Part shown: positions 32,896-44,620 of the stretch, piece by piece
Numbering within the stretch: the stretch's first letter is position 1
Layout of the letters: each line of letters starts with the position of its first letter
Source of the DNA: Pisolithus tinctorius
Lineage: Eukaryota; Basidiomycota; Agaricomycetes; Boletales; Pisolithaceae
DNA length: 64,000 nt
Direction: 5' to 3'
NCBI GenBank assembly: GCA_024663395.1
Contig: JANFAH010000005.1
Coordinates: 1,674,001-1,738,000 of the forward strand
Notes under the pieces: model-generated
Seen by the model: only the letters and a program-made list of their open reading frames with translations
What the model was told of the DNA's origin: nothing
Database searches by the model: none
Translations under genes and position numbers: made by a program

Positions 32896-33162
32896 CTGGG
32901 CCATGGCCCCTCAGTAGACAGCCCCTGGCATCACCCCCCCCACCCTGATTTTCTCTAACCCTCACCTCTGCCCACAGCATTCACTGGCTCCAGTCTTGTC
33001 TGTCTGCCCTTGTGGTGTTGGGCAGTGTGGATTGATCCTGAGTTAGTTGCCCCCCCCCATTAGCCTCCTTGGACCTTCATGTCTGGCTAGTATAGTGTGA
33101 CATAGGGTGTACTTACATACTCTCATGCACTTTAATTAAGAGTTAAAAAAAAAGAGAAAGAG
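32896..33162 (+). other. 3' untranslated part and A-rich tail of L
   Basis: No coding frame is visible. The stretch ends in the A-rich run at 33143-33162, directly before the 13-bp duplication. Confidence 0.55.
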
Positions 33163-33840
33163 GCATACAGTGCCAGCCAGACTTTTGAGGAGGCTGAGAG
33201 CAGAAGAAGATGAGGAGGGAGAAGAGGACTGTAAGGATTGGATAGATGAGTGTGGGGCTTTCACTGTTGAGCTCTTGAATTGTAGGGAACTGCATTTCAA
33301 GTCTCAGCCTTACCCTTTGGAAATTCCAAGCATCATGTCAGACTCATCACTTGCCCTGCCACAGAGTCTAGGTACCTTTACCACTGAAGAATCAATGCCA
33401 GAAAACTTTGAGACTGGAATTCCAAGATCAGAGAAAGCAAAGCAGAGAGAGGAGAGGTTGAGAGTGGTGAGGGAGTTTTTGGAGATGAAGAAAATGCCAG
33501 AGGGGTTGGAAGAGGGGGAGTTGGAGAGCCTAGTGCATCTTGTGACTCAGTATTTCATGAAAGGAGGGGAACTGTGGAGGAAGGAGCCCCAGGGATGGCA
33601 TCAGCTAGTGTACCCACACACAAACACCTTGGAATTCTCTGCCAGGCTCACAACAAGCTGGGGCACAAGGGTATCTTCTCAACATGCATACATTTGCTGA
33701 CTCAGTTTTGGTGGCCCATGCCAGAGCAGGACATCCACTGGTATGTTAAATCATGCCATGAATGCCAGATCCACCATCTGGATCACATACATATTCCACT
33801 GGTTGTCTCCATTCCCAAAACCCTATTCTACAAGACATAC

Positions 33841-34574
33841 TGTCATGACTGTGTGTTTATCCTAAGTCCTCACTCACTCTGTATCCTTCTCCACCAATCA
33901 TTCACTCATTCCACACCAACTCCACCCATCCTCTGTCAGTTATGAACCTCCTCCACTCCAACTGCTGTTGGACTTGTGTTGGTCTACTGTCAGACTGAGT
34001 GGACCATTCTCTGAGTGGTCATGTGACCTCCCTTCTGACTGTTCCCTGACAGCATGCAGTCAGGTACTCCACAGTGTGTGCACTGCATGGTCCAGCACCT
34101 GGACTCTTTCCTTTTTGGGATGTTCTATGTTACCCATCATCTGTCCTCTGTCTTCCCTTCATTCATTGTCTAGGAAGTTTTTGCTTGAAAATTTACAAGT
34201 CTCTGTATGTCAGTTCCAATTCTGGTTACTGTACCTCTACAGTAGTATAAAAGCATGTACCATACTCCACTGTTCTTCAGTACAAATATCAACTTAGTTC
34301 CTACTCCCTCTTCTCCAACTTCTGTCTATTGGAGTTACCTCTGACAATCCATCTGGTCTCTACCTCTGAAATACAAGGGCTGAGATCACACAAGGGGTAG
34401 TGCACAAGCTAAACATGATGCCCTCACTCTGCTCTGCCTCTGTCTCAGTGGACTTCATCCCTGCTGACACTCTGTTGGTCAGAGTTCTGTCCCTTCTGTG
34501 TCAGACTTGCTTCTGAGCCTCTCCCCAGACTTTGTCTAGTGTCAGAGTTGGTCAGAGTAGGCCCAAACTTGGCA
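33841..34574 (+). repeat. Solo LTR, family 1, inside J integrase
   Basis: Starts TGTCATGACT, ends AACTTGGCA, with CATAC at 33836-33840 and 34575-34579. The end has GG where other copies have GA. Strongly CpG-depleted. Confidence 0.9.
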
Positions 34575-35538
34575 CATACATGGACATGTTCTTAATACCA
34601 AAGTCAAACAGCTTTCACTATGTCACCCAAGCTCACAGTTCACTCACCAGTTATCCCAAATGGGCTATGCTTCATGCAGAGACAGACAAGTCCATTGGAA
34701 AATTCATCTTTGAACAGATTTTGTGCCATTAGGGTGCTGTTGTGGAGATTGTCACAGATAATGGGGGACCATATCTCCTTGTCCTTGACTGGCTCTCCAA
34801 GACCTTTGGAATCCATCACATACACATCTCTCCTTATAACTCACAGGCTAACAGAGTTGTTGAATGGCAGCATTTTGATGTAAGAGAGGTGTTGGTGAAG
34901 AGTTGTGGTGGGGAGGCATCAAAGTGGTCAGAAGTCACCCTGCAGTATTTTGGGCAGAAAGGGTTATGGTCCATAAGGCAACTGGGTTTTCTCTGTCCTA
35001 TATGGCTCAGTGTCAAACCCAGACTCCCTTTTGATCTGGTTGAAGTGATGTTCTTGGTCCCTTTCAAGGTGGAATTTTATTTAACCACTGATCTCACTGC
35101 TCATTGTACTCACCAGCTCCAGAAAAACCCCAAACACCTTGCTTGAATCCACAAACTAGTCCTGAAATCCCACTTCATGTCAGCTAAGGATTTCATTGCT
35201 TGTTTCATGCATACCATCAAAGACTTTGACTTTGAACCAGGGTCACTCATCCTTGTTTGGAATTCCCACATTGAACTAGAACTTGACTGGAAAACCAAAC
35301 CACACTACCTGGGACCAATGATCATTGTCCAATGCACTAAAGGTGGCTCATACATGCTTGCAAAATTAGATGGTGCTGTCTTGAAATTCTACTTTGCTGC
35401 CTTTCATCTATACCCATATTTCCCACAGAATAATGCTCATATTGAAGTCACCCAGCTGACCAGCATTTCTGCACAAGACCTGGGTCACCTCAAAGATGAT
35501 TTGTTCCTAGACCTATGCTTGCTGGTGACCTGTTGGAC

Positions 35539-37239
35539 TGTCATATCCATGACTCTTGGACTCATGCCCAGTCCAGTCTGGACCCCTAGCCCCTATCTCC
35601 AGTCAAGTCAAGTCCTAGTCTGGCCTAGAAAACCTAACTCTGGTCCTAAATAACCCAACTCAGGCCTAGATAACTCAAGTCTGGTGTTTTACCCCTATCT
35701 CCAGTCCACTCCAGCCTCCCAGCCTTGTGCTGCTCCACCCCAGTCCTCCCAGGTCCATGTCTGGATCACCCAGGCATAACTCTGGTCTGTTTTCCATTGT
35801 TTGTACTATATTTAGCTTGGTCCTCTTGTCTAACTTTGCTTACTGTACAAAACCTGTGTCTGACTCTGGTTATGCCAGTCACCCAGACTTTAACTATTAG
35901 TCTTGGCACAGCCTCTATGGCTGTCCTCTCTTGCTAATCCTCTTGCTAATAGCTTATTAACAAGTCCAGCTTCATGTTCATTACCCTGCACCAGCCTCAT
36001 GTATTTAACCTCTGTAAATACTTTGTAGCACCTCAGTCAGAATATCAACTAAGTATTACCCCCAAGTCTGTATTACCCCTCAAGTCTACTCTATAGCTAA
36101 GGCCAAGCCTTAAGCTATCTACAGCCCCTGTCCTGGACCTCTCCCCAGCTTGCATAAGGGTACAGCACATAAGCTGAGACCAAGGGAGGTAGATCCAACC
36201 CTGGACTGGCTTCCCCCTGTGTGCACTCTGTCATGACCATGACACCAGCGTAAGCCCCTAACACCTACTCTGCCCTTTTCTGACATGTTCCCGCACTTCT
36301 CCGCCCTCCTCCAATGTGTTCCCGCGCTCCTCCGACCCTCCTGACACATCTCCACACCTCTCCAAGGTCCCCTGTCCATGTTCTGACCAACTCTGCTCAA
36401 CTCCACCCTAAGGTTGGTCACATGGGTTGTGGGACTTGCAGCCCTGCATTCTAGATAGGGTTCTGCCCTCATGTTGGTTTTCTCCATTCTTCTGCTCCTT
36501 TGGTATTTACCCTCTCTTCCTCGTTGTAGTAGTTTCCTTGTCTCAGTTAAGGTCCCCATCATCCCTACCCTCTATCCCTTGTGTCAGAAGGACTCTAACC
36601 CACTATACACTTATTGGTTTACATTCTGTACTGCACCGCCCTTGACCTACATCATATATAAGGCCACGTAGTACTCCGATGTAATCAGTACAAATATCGA
36701 ATAAAGTCCCCACCTTTGACTCCCTCTCAGTCCCCTCCGGAGTTTCGTCTCCACTCCCTCTGAGTCCACTCCACCTCTGAAATACGAGGGCTGAGCTCGC
36801 ACAAGGGGGCAGCGCACTAGCTGAACCCAATGCCCTCTCATCCGACCTCCGACTCTGACCTCAGCCTCCGAAACTTTCCTTCATACCCCTCCGCTCACTG
36901 TTTGACGAATATCTCACCACCCAGTGGTCGGATTCACTTCAGACTTTGACCGCTGTACTCCGTAGCCCAACCCGCTCCAACTCCGCCCTAAGAAGGAGCC
37001 AGGGGTGTTGTCCGACTTTGACACACTCCAAGACCAGTTGGATTCCCATGCTACTGGCCTTATTCCCATGCTCCTGGTCTTAAGTCCAGAGGTCTGGACT
37101 TAACCCCTGACCTCTGGCCTTAACTCCAGTCCAACCAGACTTGGCCCCTGTCTCCTGGCCTTGACTCCAGTCAACCAGACTTAGCCCCTGTCTCCTGGTC
37201 TTGAAGCCTGGTCACCCAAGGGTAAACCTGTACTTAACA
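35539..37239 (+). repeat. Solo LTR I, split by solo LTR H
   Basis: The LTR occupies 35539-36228 and 37029-37239, TGTCATATCC to GTACTTAACA. Flanks are TGGAC (35534-35538) and TGGAT (37240-37244). Confidence 0.85.
36229..37023 (+). repeat. Solo LTR H inside LTR I
   Basis: A 795-bp LTR from TGTCATGACCATGACACC to GTCCGACTTTGACA, with CACTC at 36224-36228 and 37024-37028. It is homologous to the LTRs of H1 and keeps part of its CpG sites, so it is younger than its LTR I host. Confidence 0.9.
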
Positions 37240-38183
37240 TGGATGAGTCAGATGAGTAGCCTGTCCTTCTCCTTACTTTATTTCTTTCCTTTCTCCACTC
37301 TCTCTTTTATTGATACCCATTTCATCTCATATAAAAACCATGCTGCTCACAAGAAATGGAGTCAAAAAAAAAATCCTTGACACTCTTTTGTTCAAAGATC
37401 CTGTTCTTTTTTTCTTCACTTACTGTAGTACTAATACCAACACTCAAAGAAGCTCTAAAATTTTGGAACATACAAATACAAGTACAAAATTCTGCAGACA
37501 TAAAAGTGGTGTTTACAGGTCCTGGAGTTTGTCCTTCAGCTTTTGGAGTTCCTTGTGCCTCCCCCATGCACCTGCAATCTAGTGATCCAAGTGCTTCCCC
37601 AGCAGCCTGAGGATCCTCTGGACCTGGCCCAGTTCAAACTCCTCATCTTCAGCCCTAGCCTCCAAGACTCATATTTACTCAATGATTCTGGCTGGTACTT
37701 GACCACAAGGATATATGGCCTGTGGAATTTCAGTGGTTGCTAGGATGTTGTCCTGCCCTAGCATTTTGTTGTCTGTGTGCTTGCCTAGCAAGCTGGTTGG
37801 CACTGCAGAAAATCCACCTTCAGCAATGGCTTGAGACTCATCCTCTGGTGCCAGTGAGGGCTTGACTGAGAGGCAGGGTGCTGGAGTGGAGTCAGGGAAG
37901 AAGAGAGAGGGAAATACTGAGGGATCACATGGGAGAGGTGCTGGGGAGGGAATGATTGGGGACAGTGACAGTGTTGGGTTTGGTGGAGGTGTGGGTGTGG
38001 GTGTAGGGTCTGGTTGGTGAGGAGGAGTGACCTTCTGAGGCAGAATCTTCAATGTAAGCTTCTTGGGGGGTTCTGTTACAGGTCCCACTGGAGCCACCTT
38101 CAGGGTTGTGGTCGATTTGACTCATTTGTGCAATGGCCCAGCTACTCCTACAGTGCCAGAGTTCTTTCACTGAAGGTGGTGTC
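37240..38183 (-). other. Unassigned stretch with a proline-rich frame
   Basis: The only sizeable frame is on the minus strand (38097-37675, 140 codons): PPKKLTLKILPQKV, then a Pro/Thr/Ser-rich segment. No domain is recognised, and homopolymer-like composition can give such frames by chance. It could be a gag-like remnant of J or of another element. No repeat or RNA gene is seen elsewhere in the stretch. Confidence 0.3.
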
Positions 38184-38768
38184 TGTTAAGTCCAGTTTGT
38201 TACTGGTCCAAAGCTGGTCTGGAGTCTGGTCAGGGGTCAGAGGGGAGATGAAGGTACAAGAGGTGTTGGACTATTGGACTTAGCAACTGAAGGTGCAGTG
38301 CTATTCCATTGCATGGGCTGCAGTCTGGTCAAGAGGCAGAAGACAGAGAACAGAGAAGACTGGGTTAGATGAGACTTGATTGATTTCAGACTGAGGCTAA
38401 ACAGATTTTCCTATGGCTTAAATACTAAAGGTAAAGTAAGTGTAACATAGCACCAGAGACCAGTTTGCACCAGTACAGCAATGATTGGTAAATGGATTGG
38501 TAAGTAAGTTGTTACAAAGAATATTATCAAGCAAAGGTATGAACAAAGGATTACCAGGAACCAGGGCAGGACTAGTGGCTGGGCCAGGAATTACACTGGT
38601 CCAGTACCAACTGAGCAGACAACTTGATTGGGCACTGCCTTGCAGTGCCTCACAAGCTAATACATTTCTGGGTCAAAGGGTTAAGGCCAGGACTGGGGCA
38701 AGGGTTGGATGAGACCAGTTGAGACTGGGGTAGAGCCAGTCTAGGGTAGTCTAGACATGGTCATGACA
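38184..38768 (-). repeat. 3' LTR of element E
   Basis: A 585-bp LTR, the reverse of 14278-14851. It is followed by GTATCCCCCTCTTGGAGC, the polypurine tract on the minus strand. Confidence 0.8.
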
Positions 38769-38899
38769 GTATCCCCCTCTTGGAGCCAAGCCCATGAGGC
38801 TCCAATGAGGACAATGCCGAGAACAAAATCTTTGTGTCTGAGCTTGAAAACCAGTGGACTTAAGACCAGTCCACCTCAGGTTTGGTTCCCCACTACAAC

Positions 38900-40051
38900 A
38901 TGTCTATTCACCAGTCCAGAACCCCCTATGACTGAGACCTTCTGCCTGACCTGACCTGGGCAATGAGTGAAGAGCTGCAGGTAGGCAGCAACAACGATGA
39001 CCAAGTGATCTGAGGCAAGTTGGCTGAGCATAAGAGGCACAAGGTGAAGGTGCAAGAAGATGCCTGGTTGGCTGAAGAAGCCCAGTTGGAGGTGGAGAGA
39101 CAAGAGCAGGCCTGGCTCAAGGAAGAAAAGGCATGTGCAGAGGCTGAGGCACAGAGGGTAGAGGCTGCATGAAAGGCTGAAGAGGACAGAAAGGTGGCTG
39201 AGAGCTGGTGAGCAGATGCCCTGGTGGGTAGTGTGACTGGGGCCAGGTCAAATGTTGAGGTGATGAGCCCTCAGTAAGTGTTATTATGATTATTACCAGT
39301 GTCTTTTGACTAACACTCTACCAGCTGCCTTCACTGTGCCCAGACCAACATGCCCTGTCTGCACAGCACTGACAACAAGAAGAGGCACATGGTGTGCAAC
39401 TGGTGCAATGAACTCAAGGAGTGCTGCTGGTGGCTGGTCAAGGGTGAGACTGGTCCAGGTGCCAGTCCAGCCATGGACAAGGGGAAGAGAAAGGCAGACA
39501 TGACCTCCCCCCACACCAGCAAGAAGAAGAAGAGGTCAAGGTGCCCATCTGCCAAGGTACTCAAGGGTGCAGGTGACAAGGAGGAAGACATGGGTGAGGG
39601 GCCATTGACAAAGAAGACCAGTGCAATGAAGACAACCAGTGAAGAGGTCAAGACCAGTCAAATCACTGGTGCTCAGATGGAGTGCTTGATCAAGGCAGTC
39701 GAGCACATCACAGACAATGTGGCTGGTCTGGCAGTGGCCCAAAAAGAAGTTTCAAGGAACTTCTACTGGTTCACCCAGTTGTATGAGACCTACATTGAAG
39801 AAAATTTCGAGTTCCTTGTGCTGAATGTGCCTTCAGACCAGGATACCACTGACAAGGAAGACAGGGATGTTGAGGGGCTCGAAGAGGAGCTGAAAGGGCT
39901 GAGGGAGGAGGAAGAGGAAGGCTGGTCCCAGTCTGAGTCAGGTGATCAGACTGGTGCCAGTTCTGCTGGGTCCCAAGTCAGATGTTGTGCATGTAGAATA
40001 ATGTTGTTTTTCTGTATGCTTGTGAATGCCAATGCCTTGTTCCAGTTCTAA
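38900..40051 (+). pseudogene. Antisense C6 zinc-cluster/coiled-coil cargo gene, element E copy
   Basis: The start codon at 38900 (MSIHQSRTPYD) lies 132 bp from the LTR, opposite to pol. Exon 1 (38900-39273) encodes LQVGSNNDDQ and a Glu/Ala/Lys helix (AWLAEEAQLEVERQEQAWL) with TGA stops near 38933, 39007 and 39172. The intron 39274-39324 has GTAAGT and ACCAG borders. Exon 2 opens with the cysteine cluster C-x2-C-x6-C-x12-C-x2-C-x5-CC, the canonical Zn2Cys6 spacing. A Lys-rich segment, a domain with EHITDNVAGLAVAQKEVS and FYWFTQLYETYIEENFEF, and an acidic tail follow. Exon 2 is open throughout. Likely nuclear and DNA-binding by analogy with fungal C6 proteins; role inferred. Confidence 0.7.
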
Positions 40052-40157
40052 GGTATGAGAGAAAACAAATAAAAGAAAAGTAAGGGAAATCAAGGCATGG
40101 TAACTATGAGACAAGTGAGACAGATAAGGAGAAAAGAAACTTGAGACTGGTTCTAGG

Positions 40158-40300
40158 TTATTTCTTGAAAGGACTGGGTTTGTCTGGGTACTGGTCATGA
40201 TATTCTTGAACAAGTTCTGAGGTGTTGTCTAACTCCATTGCTAGTACCCAGGTGTTTTCTTCATCAGTTCCCTCATAACTGGTGTAGGGAGCTGTATACT
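40158..40300 (-). pseudogene. pol: Chromodomain end of pol, element E
   Basis: Minus-strand frame SYEGTDEENTWVLAMELDN, then LVQEYHDQYPDKPSPFKK and TAA at 40158. This matches the last third of the chromodomain in B and H1 (WAGYENTEDETSWVLATELE). It fixes the direction of E and shows that the cargo gene lies beyond pol. Confidence 0.7.
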
Positions 40301-41540
40301 CCCTGAGGCTGAAACAGGAATCTGTCACTAAATTCTGCTGGCCTCTACAACAAACCCCTGTCGCTCTATGCCTTCAGATGCTTTTGGAATTCTTCCTGCT
40401 CATATCCTCATGTTTCCTCCCAACCCCTGTCACCTTTGGAGTTTCTCCCAGCCTTCAGGATGTTGCCTGGTCATCAATAAGCTGATCTGGAAATTCCACA
40501 TCTGCCCAGAGTCATCCAGAATTTAGCAGCCGAGCTGCCACCCAGCCACATCACCACTCATTCATGTCAGTCACCTCTAAAAACTCTGATTACCCCTGTT
40601 TCCCCAAGTTCCACAAGCCAGACTTCATGTCAGTATGCTTTGCCCTCCTATGCTTCCACCCTGCTGCCAGCTCCACCTCTTGCCTGTACATGTACCCTCA
40701 TTCTGTTGGAAGATACCCCTTTTGGCACATTTTGCTCTTGTTTACCACTTGCTGGACAATTTCACATGCATCTGTATTTTGCTGATGTCTGTCATTCTTT
40801 CCTTTATTTTCCACTCTTTTAGTTTTTCCACTCCACCTTACTCTGACTCATACCTATGTCCCTTGTACTATATAATCCCACTGTAATCTCAGAAATGAAC
40901 AACCACCTTTAGAGTCACTATCTGTGTGTGTTTCACAAGTTCAAGAGTTCCCAGAGTCTAAGCATGCACTTCAGGTAACCAATTTTCATAAGCATTTAGG
41001 CTGAAGTTTTTCTACAAATCATCCAAGCTAAAAGCCACTCAGACCAGGTCATCCCAGGGACATCTGGCCATGTCCCAGGGCTATTTACAGTGTGCAGGAC
41101 CTGGGATGTCCCATAATCCCAGTGCTTTGGTAATATATTTTGGGCTGTCCCATGGCTGCCTTAGGTGTCAGGGGTCCTCAACTACAAATGTGCAGCTTGC
41201 ACCCACATTGGAATGCCAGCATTCATTCACAAACACATTGCTGTTATGATCATCATCCAGACAATGAGCATACCCATCAAACTGGGGGGATGGATGAAAA
41301 CATTACCCTCCCAAAAAACACTTACTACACATATTAAGTGATATTTGAAGACTACCAGGCAATGAGTGTGTTTGTGTGATGCCATCTGCAGAATTGTACA
41401 ATGTGGATGAAGGTGAACCTGTCAATTACTAAAGGTTAATGGATTCAGAATCCCCCCAATAGTACTGTAAGTTCTTGTGTTTGTTACAACAGTCACTCCT
41501 TACTAAGATCACTACTTTTGTTTCCAAATTACAGTTGAGG
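40301..41540. other. Unassigned AT-richer stretch
   Basis: No coding frame longer than about 80 codons has recognisable content. A TATA-like TATATAATCC near 40868 followed by CTCAGAAATGAAC could mark an unrecognised LTR. Near 41100 the motif GGGATGTCCC occurs once, a likely outlying relative of the tandem array at 41661. Confidence 0.3.
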
Positions 41541-41570
41541 TACATACATACATACATACATACATACATA
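41541..41570. repeat. TACA microsatellite
   Basis: About seven and a half uninterrupted copies of the tetranucleotide TACA. Confidence 0.95.
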
Positions 41571-41660
41571 GTATCAAAATGATGCTATTGTGGGGGATGA
41601 GCATGTGAGTGCCCCACTGGCATAGGATGCTATATGATCTGATTGGCATGGGGCCCCATG

Positions 41661-42372
41661 CCCAGGACAGTGGGATGCCCCTTGATAGCTTTGGAGGCTA
41701 CTGTGGGACATCCCACCCCCCCCTTCCATAGGACAGTGGGATGTCCCATGATAGCTTCAGAGGCTACTGTGGGACATTCCAACCACCCTTCCATAGGCCA
41801 ATGGGATGTCCCATGGTAGCTTTGGAAGCTACTGTGGGACATCCCATCCCCCCTTCCAGAGGCCAATGGGATGTCCTATGATAGCTTCAGAGGCTACTGT
41901 GGGACATCCCATCCCCCCTTCCAGAGGCCAATGGGATGTCTCATGATAGCTTCAGAGGCTACTGTGGGACATCCCAACCACCCTTCCATAGGCCAATGGG
42001 ATGTCCCATGGTAGCTTTGGAAGCTACTGTGGGACATCCCACCCCCCCTTCCATAGGCTGGTGGGATGTCCCATGATAGCTTCAGAGGCTACTGTGGGAT
42101 GTCCCACCCCCCTTCCAGATGCCAGTGGGATGTCCCATGATAACTTCAGAGGCTACTGTGGGACATCCCACCACCCCTTCCATAGGCCAATGGGATGTCC
42201 CATGATAGCTTTGGAAGCTGCTGTGGGACATCCCATCCCCCCTTCCAGAGGTCAATGGGATGTCCAATGATAGCTTCAGAGGCTACTGTGGGACATCCCA
42301 CCCCCTTTCTTGAGGCCAGTAGCATGTTTCATCATAGCTTTGGAGGTTACTGGGGGCCATCCCCCCAATTTT
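41661..42372. repeat. Tandem array of about 11 hairpin-forming units of about 65 bp
   Basis: Each unit runs AGGCCAATGGGATGTCCCAT, then GATAGCTTCAGAGGCTACTG, then TGGGACATCCCA and a C-rich spacer. Within every unit TGGGATGTCCCA and TGGGACATCCCA are reverse complements, so each can fold as a hairpin. Longer blocks recur about 188-190 bp apart (for example 41779 and 41968), a three-unit higher-order period. The last two units are the most diverged. Confidence 0.9.
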
Positions 42373-44620
42373 GCATACTCCTGGTATATTAAAACACCTC
42401 AGATGCCATGGGCACTCATCTAATGAATTTTTCAGAGACATACAAGACTAGCTTCATTATCTACATGGTCTTTTACTTGGAGATGATGGGGGATCCATAT
42501 CCAATACATCTAATTCCCAGTCATCTGCCCATGAGAACTCTGTCAATGACATCTCACTGAACTGTTGGTGATATTCATCTGCAAGAGCAAATTCCTCAGC
42601 AACACACAGCAAGTCATCATCAAGCATTTCATCATCCCCATCATCATTCTCAGATTCCAAGTCCTCCCATCCCACCTCTTCATTTCTGTCCATGTCCATG
42701 ATGAGTGGTGCATAATCCATATTCCTCCATTCTTCAACCCTTGCCTCCCAGCTCTCATCAGCACCTCCTGGAAAGTCCCTCAATTTTTCCTGCCACAAGA
42801 GACTCAGACTTGCTAGTGCTGAAGCCCTGCAGTCCAGTTCATATGCAAGATCTGCACCTGATTTTCATTCAATTATCTTAATACATGCAATGACACAACA
42901 GCTCTCTTACCTGCATCCACTCTGCATATCTCCAGCTGTCTCCATTCTTCTGAGTGCCATTCCATCAAGGTTTTTCTTTTGTACAGGAGCCTCCTTTCCT
43001 CCTCCTCACACCTCTTCAGCTCAAGGAGTGACCTGATCCCCAAGCACACCCTTTCATCAGCTAACCAAGCTGGTGGAAATCCCACAAAATCATCCTCAAG
43101 ACCAATATCCTGCCAGATATCATCATCCACATCTAGTTTGAACAAACCATCCCTTTGGATCAGTATAGGTGCAATGGCCCCTTGAGGGGCTTTCCCCTGG
43201 CAGATGAGAGCTACCAACTGCAAACACAAATTATTGTAGGAGGTAGAAAGCTTGACAATTCCTGGTTCTCTTCACTGGACAGATCCTTCCACATGGATTT
43301 GAAGTTTTTGTTCTTCAAAGCAGTCAACCACAAGAGGCAAATGCTTGAGAGCACCACTTACCACTAACTGTCTGTTGGTAAGACTGTTCTAGTCTCTCTA
43401 ATTCAAACTTTTGTTGACACAGACAGTCTTGGATATGCTTCTTGATTGCCAATGCATGCATATGCAGCTGAATGCTTTGAATTCAATCAACTTATAAATC
43501 TAGAAGAGGAAGAACCACCAGCCTGAAGAAAGGAACTATTCTGGAGCCTGGAAAGCTCTGCAAGCCCATCTATCCCAAGGCTTGCCCTCTGTCTCTGTGA
43601 AGCTTGCTTGAAACATGTAATCTTTTTGTGACACTCTGCTAACTGTATATTTAAATTTGTCATATCAGCCCCTCCTTGGAGAAGACCCTTCTCCAGTTCA
43701 TCTAGTCTAGCTTCATAAGTTTCCAGTGATTTCTGAGTTGCCATCATTTGCATTATAAAATTTTCTGTGGCTTTTGCAGAGTGCCCTTAATTTATTGTCA
43801 GCTCACAGCAAGAGGAATGACTTATACAGGAAGCTTACGAGATGCTGGCTTGGTTTGTACTGAAACCTGAGCCTCCCATTCAGCTTGAAGTGTCTGAATA
43901 TTGATTCCAGATTTTCTTAGACCCTTTTTTGCAGAAGTCTTTTTTTCTTGACAGTGGTTCCAGCACTGCAAAAGCCACTGGCCAAGACCAGTAAGACTCT
44001 TCATGTCAAGATAGTGCACCTGGGAGTCAATGACAAAGAGGCATTGATGATACTGAATAAAATATTAGCCTGCATTTTGTGACACAACTAATTGCATACC
44101 CCAGAAACTTGCAGAGATGGTATTAGTGGCTTAATTGAACTCCAAAATCACTCACAACCCTCTCCATCAGAAAGCCCAAATCCTTCCCATTTCTGAGGGT
44201 GATAGATGAGCTGGCAAGCCCATTGATGACCAAAGGCATGAAAGACTGATATAGCAAAAGAAATTCAGGGCAGAAATGGCCCAAGGTAGCCCCACTTTCT
44301 GCAGCTCTGTTCAAGCTGACAGCCTATGTCATATAACAGCCCAATGTGAAAATCATCAGGGAGGTGACTGAATAATGATTTGATGAGGGCAAGTGCATAG
44401 TGTTGCTTCTCCCCTACTGAAGCCATGTTGGCAAGGTGAATAACATGATCATGATGACAGAGTAGGGCCATAACTCCAGTATCTGAAAAGAATTGGGTAC
44501 TTGCCTATACCACCATCAGAATATTGCAGACAGGTTAAATGACTAAGCTCACTTTCTGACATCTCTCATCAGCTGCAGTGAAGGATTCATTACAACCCTT
44601 GAGGACTGATGGTGGTATCT

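Larger units (their letters stand above)
29323..33162 (+). mobile_element. Retroposed sequence L with A-rich tail and 13-bp duplication
   Basis: The 13 bases GCATACAGTGCCA occur at 29310-29322 and again at 33163-33175. Removing everything between restores the reading frame of element J (LVHVPGHKHTVPARLLRR). Just before the right copy lies AGTTAAAAAAAAAGAGAAAG, an A-rich tail. Without nested LTR I (29477-30380) and K2 (30673-32451) the insert is about 1.15 kb. The long variable-type duplication plus tail fits target-primed (LINE-driven) insertion of an RNA copy. Its source is not recognised. Confidence 0.75.
27360..35530 (+). pseudogene. pol: Gypsy element J, decayed pol of a second lineage
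   Basis: Fragments in order: a linker (KYKPVVRKVRLVP near 27715), a pre-RT block (DDAFAWDTSERGTF at 27961), RT (WFCIVKKDRKSLHLVHDLQP at about 28137; TAFQTP- and YIDD-equivalent regions damaged), RNase H (FGSITLNDCECCYSQAKLKL at about 29070, VDAWYIKGMINNPDL at 29200), then after insertion L an integrase finger (HNKLGHKGIF...CHECQ, 33650-33770), the core (EIVTDNGGPYLL at 34745, SPYNSQANRVVEW) and the integrase C-terminus to about 35520. Many frameshifts and stops exist. It differs from the A/B/C/H type in lacking a chromodomain here and in its extended RT N-terminus. No LTR of its own can be assigned. Confidence 0.75.
38184..40300 (-). mobile_element. Gypsy element E, 3' end (LTR, cargo gene, chromodomain)
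   Basis: Minus-strand order: chromodomain end of pol (40300-40158), antisense cargo gene (38900-40051), polypurine tract (38769 onward) and 3' LTR (38768-38184, TGTTAAGTCC to CATGACA). The 5' part is missing beyond about 40300. CpG sites are nearly absent. Family is the same as F. Confidence 0.75.

Noticed and set aside
37675..38170. Cellular gene with a proline-rich protein
   Set aside because: Low-complexity composition, no domain, no clear splice sites, and flanked by LTR debris; kept only as an unassigned stretch.
40860..40990. Possible LTR promoter near 40868
   Set aside because: A TATA-like sequence and CTCAGAAAT motif exist but I could not find matching LTR ends or a target duplication.
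41661..42372. CRISPR-like appearance of the tandem array
   Set aside because: Units are contiguous 65-bp repeats without unique spacers, and the context is eukaryotic.
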